64,000 nucleotides of DNA, from contig JBBPUQ010000008.1 of the NCBI GenBank assembly GCA_038501195.1, positions 2,862,501 to 2,926,500 on the forward strand. Reading direction: 5' to 3'. The notes under the pieces are model-generated. The model searched no databases. It was not told where the DNA came from and saw nothing but the letters and a program-made list of their open reading frames with translations. The first letter of the stretch is position 1. Each line of letters begins with the position of its first letter. The translations under genes were made by a program, and so were the position numbers. This document shows positions 35,987 through 44,607 of this stretch, one piece after another. Source of the stretch: Nemania diffusa. Lineage: Eukaryota; Ascomycota; Sordariomycetes; Xylariales; Xylariaceae.

Positions 35987-37071
35987 CGGGTCGTGTGGGA
36001 GGTAGGTTCGGTGGGGTCTAACCCGAACCGGGGTGACTTAACGTGTATATGAACGTGTCTACTTACTATCTATTGGGCTTTGTGTTATGATATTGTATAT
36101 GCGTTGCGAGGTGTTATATGGGACGCGCACGACGGTAGTTTGTAAATGAAATCTGGCGGGGATGGTGGTCTTAGGCGTTAACGGACGGATGGAAGTAACT
36201 GATGAGTAGGGACAGGCCTGTGTCTATATATAATACTATATAGTACAGCAATACAGTATTCAAAGTGGGCAGGGTCCGAACTCTGCCAGCCGTGTTTACC
36301 TCCTCAAATACACATCACGCCTATTCACCTGTAAATATTATGGTCTTTACACGTTCTACCAATAAAGTTACAAGGTGCAAAAAGAGCTATTTTTGCTTAA
36401 TTCTAACCGCATATGGAAAACATATGACTATACACGCCGCTCTGGACCTTTGGGGGCTAAGAGTTGTGATGTAGTGAATGAGTAATTAGGAGGAAGAAAT
36501 GTCGCAGAATCTTTCTTGTTCGGAGTTTTTTATTCTTGTCATAGCTTAGAATGATATATTAAGTTTAATACATATCGATATTTAAGTACTGAAGTAAATA
36601 AGTAGTTCGGGGTTGGACGCAATAATTAAGCAACAGCTAGGTTAGTAGAAAAGTGTCTGTATTGGTTTACTTTTATAGCCCCAAAAGACGCTTTATGCTC
36701 TGTATTATACACACCCCGGAGTTGGAACCCCCGAAGATAGAAAAGCTATGGCACATGGAATGGAACCAGATGACGGCGAACTATTATGTACAATGCCCAC
36801 CTAGGTTATTCTTTGAATATTTGCCCTTTCCCAGCCATCTCTTTGGGGGTAGTCGCCTTCCAAGATCCGAAATCTAACTCCAAGCGAGCGGACTATACGA
36901 GGAATAGTCCAAGCCCATGCATTGCCGTTGAAGGCATGATGATCGCCTCAATGCGATTTGTAGTATTACAAGTTAGTCGAGACAGTAGGCTCATTAGCAC
37001 TTACTATCCAACTGTCATTTTATTAGGTTTAGTTGGGTGATACGGAGGTTGTGGATCTCAGCCGGGTCCTG
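35987..37071. other. Intergenic between convergent F-box and zinc-finger genes
   Basis: About 1.1 kb of AT-rich 3' flanks; no gene supported. Confidence 0.6.
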
Positions 37072-38268
37072 TCAGACTCGAAATCGAAAGCCGTCCCACT
37101 CATCGTCCTCATCTTCGTCATCATCTTCATTGACGTCCTCGCCCACGATTGCCGTGTGGATAATATCTGTCCCGCCCATGCCGACCTTCAGCGGGGCGGC
37201 GGCGGCGGCGGCAGCGCGGAGGTTCATGACGCTCTCCTTGCGCAGCTCCTCGCGGCGCTCCTTGAGCCTACGCACGCGGCTCTCGAGCTCTTCCATCTCC
37301 TCGAACTCGGTCTCGAGGGCGCGCGTAGCGTCCTCGCGCTCATCGGCGATCTCAGCCTCGGCCGCGTGCTTCCGCCGCTCGATCTCCTCCCGCGACTTCG
37401 CCGCGACCTGTGAGGCCGTCAGCGCCGGCGCCGAGATGGTCGCGTCCGCGTAGGGGTGGCCCGGGGCATTCACTGCGGCTGCGGTGCTCGTCGGCGGTAC
37501 GGGGACGTCGAGGACGGACATCTCCGCCTCGAAGGCTGCCCATTCCGCCTCGTCGACGGCGCCCGATGAGGCTGGCACTGCAGCGGTGGTATTGTTGGTG
37601 GATGGCGTGTGTAGGCTGTTGTTAGTCGGTGCGGCTAACGCCTCGTTGGATATGGGTATTGATGCTGCGTGTTGCTGTGTCAACGTCGCGGCTGATAACG
37701 CTCCCGACGCGGAACTTGTATCTGAGCCGACTAAAGAGCGACTCCTCGAAGTTGCCTTCGGTGTCGAGACGTTCGAATTAGAACCCGCCAGAGGTGTTGC
37801 AGGCCGTGACGGTATCGCGATCTCAACACCTTGTATAGGTGTCCCTGAAATTCTACGTGACAGGCCCGGGGGCGTCTGTGTCTTCTCCTTATTTCCTTCA
37901 CCTCCACTCCCTATACCATTGGATATGGATGTGTTGCTAACGACGGTGTCGGTCCTGCTTCGCTTCGCTCGTATTGTGTCTGGGCCCTCGTCGGCGTCTG
38001 ACATGGTCTCATCGGCATCCTCGCTTCGTTTCCGTTTGTGTGTGCTCTCGTCTGTGCCTTGCGTTAGGGGGTTTGGTTGCTGCTGCAGCGCTTGTAATTT
38101 TTGTCTATGGGCTTGGCTACGAATATGCGTGTCCCATAGAGACTCGGTCTTTACGACATCGTGGCAGAGTTTGCAGAGTAGCTTCCCAACATCTGAGTAG
38201 GCAGCATAAGGATGTTTGATGCGATTCTCGGCACGGTGGGCGCGTAATAGGGCACGGGCGTCAGCCAT
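37072..38268 (-). CDS. ZNF830-like C2H2 zinc-finger protein with coiled coil
   Basis: Single exon, 398 residues. Starts MADARALLRAHRAENRIKHP; the zinc finger at about 32-54 (CKLCHDVVKTESLWDTHIRS followed by QAH) has Cys32, Cys35, His48 and His54, the matrin/U1-type spacing seen in RNA-associated fingers. The middle is a Ser/Thr/Pro-rich disordered linker. Residues about 290-360 form a strongly charged coiled coil (REEIERRKHAAEAEIADERE, LESRVRRLKERREELRKES). The C-terminus is acidic and ends EWDGFRFRV. This order (N-terminal finger, coil, acidic tail) matches ZNF830/CCDC16-family proteins, which in animals associate with the spliceosome; a splicing role here is inference. Confidence 0.8.
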   Translation of the reverse strand: MADARALLRAHRAENRIKHPYAAYSDVGKLLCKLCHDVVKTESLWDTHIRSQAHRQKLQALQQQPNPLTQGTDESTHKRKRSEDADETMSDADEGPDTIRAKRSRTDTVVSNTSISNGIGSGGEGNKEKTQTPPGLSRRISGTPIQGVEIAIPSRPATPLAGSNSNVSTPKATSRSRSLVGSDTSSASGALSAATLTQQHAASIPISNEALAAPTNNSLHTPSTNNTTAAVPASSGAVDEAEWAAFEAEMSVLDVPVPPTSTAAAVNAPGHPYADATISAPALTASQVAAKSREEIERRKHAAEAEIADEREDATRALETEFEEMEELESRVRRLKERREELRKESVMNLRAAAAAAAPLKVGMGGTDIIHTAIVGEDVNEDDDEDEDDEWDGFRFRV

Positions 38269-38889
38269 TGTGATGGCAATGTTGAACTATGTATAACGAT
38301 AGTGATGGGAAACGGTTCTTTTAACTCTAGAGGTCAACGCCAAGATTGATAACTGTCACTGATGAAAAGAAAAGGTTAAATGGGGCTTTTGATTTCAGAG
38401 GTTTGATTGCAAGCAGTGGTCGAGGTGAGGCTGTAGAATAGGTAGGTATTCTGTACCGTGTTGGGTAAAATAGCTGAATGAGGTCGTCCATCAGCCACAC
38501 TTGGTCCCTGGATTTGGAGAAATGCCCCGCGCTTCCGGCTGAAGCTGCCCCACATAGTTAACCTTAAGTATGTACCTCTGATTTTGGGACATACTATTGA
38601 CAGTGCTGTTAGCAGTAGGTATTTTTATGCTTGTACTAAGGGCTAATCTAACAAGCTATTATACCGTACGCAGTGTTACAAGAAAACAGAATGCTATAGC
38701 AATGTTATAATAAAAGCAGAAAGAATTTTCCAGCTTCATTTTTTCCTAACAGTAGGTGTAACTAAAATAAAAAAAAGGGGCAGTTTAGGCTCAGCGACAC
38801 AATCTAGGTAGTCATGTAGTTGCTATGAAACACTATTACTGCGAGTTCCAGCGTGTCCTAAAACCGGGTTCCCCCCTATAGGCAGGTAC

Positions 38890-38905
38890 CGCTAGAAACC
38901 TAGCG
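38890..38905. repeat. Short palindrome next to the MITE
   Basis: CGCTAG-AAAC-CTAGCG. Its CTAGCGCC edge is also present in the inner end of the MITE inverted repeat, so the element may have landed beside an older copy or related sequence. Confidence 0.55.
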
Positions 38906-38909
38906 CCTA

Positions 38910-39177
38910 CAGGTCTGCAGGATCATAAATGTTAGCGCGGCGCTAGTATATCGGTTAACGCAATAAAGAAAAATATGTAGTAAATCAGTACCTAAATAGT
39001 TGCTTTATCTATAAAAGCCGATACTTTAAGCTGTATTGGGATATTAAGTGTGGGCCTAGATCAAAATGTGGGGGTAGAATCTAACCTAAGTACCAAAGTA
39101 CATGCCTCTTTACACCGATCTTTTCGGTTTAAATGATCTACTAGCGCCGCGCTAACATTTATGATCCTGCAGACCTG
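38910..39177. mobile_element. MITE, 268 bp, 39-bp perfect TIRs, TA target duplication
   Basis: The left arm 38910-38948 starts CAGGTCTGCAGGATCATAAA and its complete 39-nt reverse complement is at 39139-39177. Pairing stops sharply at position 40. Both ends are flanked by TA (38908-38909 and 39178-39179), the target duplication of the Tc1/mariner superfamily. The 190-bp interior is AT-rich and non-coding, so it is non-autonomous. Perfect arms without C-to-T decay suggest recent insertion or escape from RIP (short length). A matching transposase is not in the window. Confidence 0.9.
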
Positions 39178-39399
39178 TACATGCACTTATACCGAGTACA
39201 TCCCTACCTATTCCTTGTTGTCATTCGCATCTCCTCACCTCTACAACATCATTGTTGGACCATTGCATCTTGACCCTCCTAATCTGGATCATGGCAAGAG
39301 ACAGATGACCTGAGATTTCTGTCACAACTATATTGACGCAGCTTGCGCACAAGTTTCTACCTAAAGAGGTAGGCGAACTTATCTACCTATCACGTCGAT

Positions 39400-40195
39400 A
39401 TGGACGAGGAACAGCAACAAACAGCCTCCACATGGCCACCACCACCGCCTTTCTGGAAAGACTTCACTCCAGATAACGTCACTCGCCTCAAAGATTTGCA
39501 GAAAGAAGCGGCCGAGGGCTTAGGCGTACAAGACCCTTCGACGACCCGGCTCGACAACTTACCCCGCGAGCTGCGCAACCTACAGCCTCCGCCTGAACCT
39601 GAGGATGGCGGATGGCGCGTCTTTGGCGAAACATACAAGCTGCAAAATGAACTTCCGCAACTCGATGATGACCAGATTCGCCGGCTATTCCCCAATCCCG
39701 AAGAACGGGACCAGGATGGCAAACACTTCGACCGCGCTACTATCCTCAAGCGATTGGCAAAGTCGCTGCTACTAAATTTCCTCGAACTCACAGGCTTGCT
39801 GGCCACGAATCCCGAAGCGGTATGTCACAAGTGAACTGATGTTCTTCTAATTTCAGGATCTTTTCGTTCTCTTCTCTTTAATACATCCCTCTGACATGGA
39901 GCAAAAGGCCCACGAGAAGATTACAGACATCCGAGATCTCTTTGTCAACTTTCACCACCTCATCAACGAGTATCGTCCGCACCAGGCCCGCGAGTCCCTT
40001 ATCTCGATGATGCAATCGCAGCTAGACCGGACACGGGCCGAGACGAATGCCATTCGCGACGCGAAAGACAAGGCCGAGCGCGTACTCGAAGGGCTGGGTA
40101 GCCTGACGATTGAAGATCAGGTTTATGATGCCACGCTCGAGCAGGACGATCAATACAGCCCGGAAGAGGAGGCTTGGGTTATGCTACTAGAATAG
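39400..40195 (+). CDS. MED7: Mediator complex subunit 7
   Basis: Middle-module subunit of Mediator, linking activators to RNA polymerase II. Preferred exons 39400..39819 and 39902..40195; 237 residues, the usual length. Motifs: [16 protein letters not shown] with DNVTRL, then [20 protein letters not shown] at the N-terminus, then [20 protein letters not shown] and [13 protein letters not shown], a Med7 hallmark, and a C-terminal coiled coil. The donor GTATGT is firm. Two acceptors are possible: TTTCAG at 39856 (adds 15 residues, [15 protein letters not shown]) and GGAG at 39901 (joins NPEA to [14 protein letters not shown]). The second fits the family better, has CTGAC seven bases upstream and a pyrimidine tract, but both keep the frame. 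Confidence 0.9.
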
Positions 40196-40787
40196 GATGC
40201 GGGTAGGGATAAGAGTCCTTTTCAGGGTTGATAACAGGAAACAGCAGTTTGGCAAAACATTTTCAGGCGTTAAGCGGCATACTCGATGGCTAGTTGGCAC
40301 GGTACCCGGCGTATGGTATGGAAAACATGGATTATGATACCCTTAGATTTGCCCACCGGCGAAAATCGGACAATACATGCCTAATGCATTGGAACCTCAG
40401 CCATATTATTACAACTAAAAGCCGGCCACTACCGGGACCATCTCTAAGTTTCCTACAGTGCCGTACCCAGCCGTCAGTCAGGTTCTCCAACCCCCTTGCG
40501 ATTACTTTTCATCCCCCGCGTCTCTAGGGCCCAAATACTTATGGTTTCTCTGTACGCGTATATGAGGTTTCCGCCTGTCTCGTAACCGAACGTATGCAGG
40601 TGCTTCGTACATGTTTTCTCCTCACATCGTGGTGTATGAAGTTTTCCAAGATCGAGGACACGATGATACTGAAGCCTTTACGGTCAACTACCTGAGTAGT
40701 TTGGGTTTGAGGAATTGTAAACCATGTTGTGACCGCCTTCCTTTCCTCCATTTTCTTCATTGCCTCTGCTCCACTTAGTACATAATT
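40196..40787. other. Intergenic downstream of MED7
   Basis: About 590 bp; a 73-codon minus frame at 40539..40760 has no supporting feature. Confidence 0.5.
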
Positions 40788-41263
40788 TTAACCTTTACAT
40801 TGGGCCTGAATATCGAGTCCCGTGGTGACTTGCTGTAGAGCGCTGCGCCAGGCGAGACGGGGCCGCGGCTGCGACGATCTTGGCGGCGGCGTCGGCGATC
40901 GTCTGAGGGCCCGACTTCCGTCCGCGCCCACCGGCGCGAGCTCCTGCGCGTGCAGGCCCGCCCGCCACCCGCCACAGCGCACGAAGGTTCTCGCCCTGCC
41001 GTAGAGCGCCTACTAGGTAGTACATAGAAGCAACGACCTACCTGTCTGCCAAGCTTATACGTATGAAGGCGGCGCGCAGCAGCGGCCCTTCGTCCTCGTC
41101 CTCACCCTCGTTGTTATTATCATCGTTGTTGTCGTTCTCGTTGTCTGTATGAGCATACAGTTGGTATTAATATATAACGATAAGCATAAGAAGTTGATAG
41201 TAACTCACCCTCTTGTTCTGCAGCGGCGGCCGCCGCCGCGGGCGCGCAGCCACGCCACAGTTG
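40788..41263 (-). CDS. Possible multi-exon hypothetical gene, 3' part only
   Basis: Weak model. Three exons can be chained on the minus strand: about 41209..41263 (QLWRGCAPAAAAAAAEQE), 41042..41144 (acidic, NENDNNDDNNNEGEDEDEG then PLLRAAFIRISLADR) and 40788..40995 (RARTFVRCGGWRAGLHAQEL, then a Pro/Arg-rich tail to a stop). The introns have GTGAGT...ATACAG (64 nt) and GTAGGT...GGCAG (46 nt) and keep the frame. Only GC-rich exons in an AT-rich stretch and consistent splicing support it. The upstream end is not resolved (an AAG acceptor is needed at 41264) and no domain is recognised; chance cannot be excluded. Confidence 0.3.
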
Positions 41264-42324
41264 CTTTTAGTGATTGCTATATCTCATGTTAGCTCTGTGC
41301 ATTATTCTAGTGTAATACGGGCATATAGCATATGATCGACGACATAATAGTGCCTGAACACAGGCATCATTAGTCTCGCTATGGCAGCCCTTGTCTCGCG
41401 CGAGACGCCATGGCCCGAATGCATGTCACACGACTGAGTGCCGGTGCGCTTGTCCGACCGTCTCGTCTATCTGCGCGCAATTGGCCACTTACGCGCGACA
41501 GTCCGTCTACGTGTGTCTATCTATGTCTTGAATGGTACATGTCACTAGATGTTAAACAGACCTCGGGAGAGGACGTCAATTATTATATAGTAGTATTTTA
41601 ATAATATCATTTTGCCAGAAAGTGTTGACATGCTAGTCTATTGAGAAAATTGGTAGAGCTGAAATCTTTTTCATCATTAAACATTAATATTGTGTCTTAT
41701 TCTAGTATCTATTGCTAGGCTACTTTGACAATAAAGCTTCACTTTGATAGAGTCAGGCTAGCCGGCTAGCTACAAAATAGGAAGTAAGTGTTAGGAGATT
41801 AACATGTCACAGAGTAAATAGAAGACTTCTAATAGCAGCTAGGAAGAAGGGTGTGGTATATTAGGGCTTGGTAGATATATTCATTGATTCCTCGCCCATC
41901 GAGCCGAGACATGTATAAAAGTGCAGGTGGACTAGTTGCCCTAACAATTAAATTAAATAATATCTGTGCAGTAGTACCAACACTCGATCATTCAACCGCA
42001 GTGTACCTTGAGGAACCTACCATCTAGAGGTGGCCTATCTAACTAAACATCGCCCAAGCTCATTGTTGTGCCAGCATAACAAAAGGAAACTGACCATATC
42101 ATATGCTCCTGTTACACCTTCCCAAGCCAAGTTATACACTATTATGACCAACGCAATTATGCTCATAATTTCTCTTGTCCGCAGGTGCAATCCTTATGTA
42201 ATATAAGGTTAGGTAGTTACTCCGAGTACTATTTCTGATCGATTTAGGTAGCGGCGTAGCGCACCTCTTGCATTTTATTCTTACCTCTTAAAACTCTGAT
42301 ACGTCGCCTTGATACTTGCACCAC
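41264..42324. other. AT-rich intergenic region
   Basis: About 1.1 kb; nothing recognisable beyond possible upstream parts of the weak gene model at 40788-41263. Confidence 0.5.
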
Positions 42325-42930
42325 ATGTCTCCTCTCTATTCTCTCTCCTCCATTCTCTTTTCCATCTTTGCTGATATTTGGACTGGCCAAGGTGTGGCGC
42401 TCATAAACTTACTAGCATTAAATTCACTTGGTCATTTGCTTTCACTTTTCCACCTTGCTTCTCTACTATTCATCGGCACGGACGATCCCTCAAATACTTG
42501 TCATCAAACTCAACAAGTTGCCCACCTCCTAAGCCACCAAGTACTGATGTCTACCTCGGCATACTGGTATCGTCTTTCGGGGTGGCTTGCTGTAACCCGA
42601 ACATTGGTATACGGGATTTTGGCCAATATGCAATGTTGGAAACGAACCTTAGAGGAATGGGAAACGACGAACCCAATATGGTACACCCTCATGGGCGATA
42701 CACCTTTGGTAGACGAAACCATTCGCTTTGCAGAGTCTCAGTTGGCACTTCTTAATAAGATCGAAGCGGATCCTTACCATGAGGACGTGCACGTTAAAAT
42801 CAGGAATGTTACTGAGATGCTATATTGTATGCGTACTCGAGTTGCAGAAATCAATAAACAAGTGAACGAGGCTTCTGTCGCAATTTTGAAAAGCTTACAG
42901 AAAGAGGCTGATATCAATGCCTCGGAGTAA
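42325..42930 (+). CDS. Hypothetical protein, unrecognised
   Basis: Open frame of about 201 residues from ATG 42325 (MSPLYSLSSILFSIFADIW); a TTG three codons upstream is ignored. The first 60 residues are hydrophobic, but may be a leader or intron rather than a membrane segment. The second half (QCWKRTLEEWETTNPIWYTL, then TIRFAESQLALLNKIEAD and INKQVNEASVAILKSLQKE) is hydrophilic, helical and protein-like. An overlapping rival frame (42378..42755) leaves the exon structure uncertain; splicing within 42430-42600 is possible. No known family recognised, and the gene could be lineage-specific. Confidence 0.4.
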   Translation: MSPLYSLSSILFSIFADIWTGQGVALINLLALNSLGHLLSLFHLASLLFIGTDDPSNTCHQTQQVAHLLSHQVLMSTSAYWYRLSGWLAVTRTLVYGILANMQCWKRTLEEWETTNPIWYTLMGDTPLVDETIRFAESQLALLNKIEADPYHEDVHVKIRNVTEMLYCMRTRVAEINKQVNEASVAILKSLQKEADINASE

Positions 42931-44607
42931 GAGTACAGCTGGGATGGTAGTGGGAGCTGTATTGAGCACATCGACTCAGAATTGAGGAAATCGATGGCAA
43001 GCAAGGTTGTTGAGATCTGCGAGAAAGAAGGGCATCTGCGAGAGATGACTGGACTAGATATGGACTAGGGACACTATAGAGAGCTAGGAAACCTGGAGAG
43101 TCAACATAATAAACAATAACCCTTCAATAACATATACCAACCAGCCTTTTTTGAGGTGCTAGCAAATACAAACGGTAGAATGATGATCACAAAGGCAAAC
43201 GAGCAGCAAAAAGGAAACAAGAGAAAACACAGAAAATAAGTACTATCAGTGAGTAGCTCTCGATCGGGGAATCGAACTCCAGCCACCTGCGGCTTGATTA
43301 TGAATGACTCATAACCTAGTACCTACTACGATCGTGAACACTGGACAGAACACCAATGACAAGCAGGTATCCATACCACTGGACCAATCGAGATTTTTCT
43401 TTGCTGTTATTTGATGAGAGATTTATGAGCGCATTAGACATTTTCAGGTTATGGTAAGGAGCTCACGCACAGACAAGAAATAAATGAATAAAGAATACCT
43501 AGGGAAGAGGACAAAAGTAGAGAGCTAGAATATCTATATCGTGAAAAAGGGGCTTATCTGTATAATAAACGCAGAAAGTGCCTCTCTATCTCATTTAGTT
43601 GCAAAGGAATGTTCGTGTTCTCCTATTGTCAGTACGACAAGCCCTTTATCTAAATTTTGTTCAGTTGCCATGATGATTTGAAACTGTGTAGTTCATGTTC
43701 AATTTCACTAACTATATCATATAGCTCGTCCTTCTATAGAGAGCTTCGATGAAAGTCTCCTGCTAGAAATGGTAGGGGCAAAATGAAAGAGAAGCAAGCC
43801 ATATGTCAGGGGGTTTTGTCCTGGAGTGGAATTGAGAAATGAGGTTCTGAGCTTGTTTCTTGATTACCCGAAACCCCTTTTCGTCCTGCAAAGACTGAGT
43901 TATCTAAGTTATTCCCCCTATCGCTTAAGACCCCTTAAGACCGCTTTATTTATAGGTCACATGGTTACACACTCCATACTTACTTAATACGAATCTCGAT
44001 CACTTGCCAGGCCACTTGCTAGACCCCTTACTGAACTACATGGTACCAAATCACTCACCAAAGTAGTAGTTAGATGCAAGAGTCAGCAAATTCATAGCAG
44101 AAGGTCATCTAGCAATTAGTTCAAATAGAAAGTAATGTAATTTTCTACCGCTGCACTATCGAATCGCTCACATAGCCTACAGCATGTAAAAGTTCTACAA
44201 ATATACAACACATAATCTACGAAATAATTTATTATAAAATATTATATATGTCCGTTTGTGAGGACGTTTAGGAAGCCTTATAGATTCGCAATCTAGTCAA
44301 TACACTCATCTGAGGTCCTAGGAGATACTGGAATAGAACGTGTATAACACTTCGTGCTTTAGAAGCTAGATAGCTCAAACAGCTATCTAGAGGTTTCAGG
44401 CTAGAAAACAAGCTAGGAAATATTAAGGGACGTATGCGACCAAAACAGTAGGTGGATTCCCTATGTATTAAGTAGTATGAAATCATCACACTGGCTATCT
44501 TGCTAAGAAGTCTGTTGGCTGTTGTCATATGTATACGCGCCCAAGACTCCAAGGCCTAACCTATTACTGGCATTAAACGCCGCCATCTCTATACAGTCTA
44601 GAATTCC
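42931..44607. other. AT-rich intergenic region with one tRNA gene
   Basis: 1.7 kb. Apart from the tRNA-Asp at 43257-43393 no gene is supported. A 94-codon minus frame at 44268..44552 is featureless. Confidence 0.6.
43257..43393 (-). tRNA. tRNA-Asp (anticodon GTC) with a 65-nt intron
   Basis: On the minus strand the acceptor stem TCTCGAT pairs with ATCGAGA, the D arm has GTCC/GGAT with AGTGGTAT in the loop, and the anticodon arm CCTGC-TTGTCA...C-GCAGG shows GTC at 43358-43360. The T arm is TGGAG-TTCGATT-CCCCG and the discriminator base is G. An insert at 43292..43356 sits between positions 37 and 38, the canonical nuclear tRNA intron site; removal leaves 72 nt. One A-C mismatch in the T stem. 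The TTCGATT loop gives an intact B box. Confidence 0.88.

Larger units (their letters stand above)
38269..39399. other. Divergent intergenic region, zinc-finger gene and MED7, carrying a MITE
   Basis: 1.13 kb between divergent starts. The TIR element at 38910-39177 lies in it, about 220 bp upstream of the MED7 start codon. Confidence 0.7.

Noticed and set aside
37484..38200. Plus-strand 238-codon frame across the zinc-finger gene
   Set aside because: Antisense shadow; the minus frame has the zinc finger and coiled coil.
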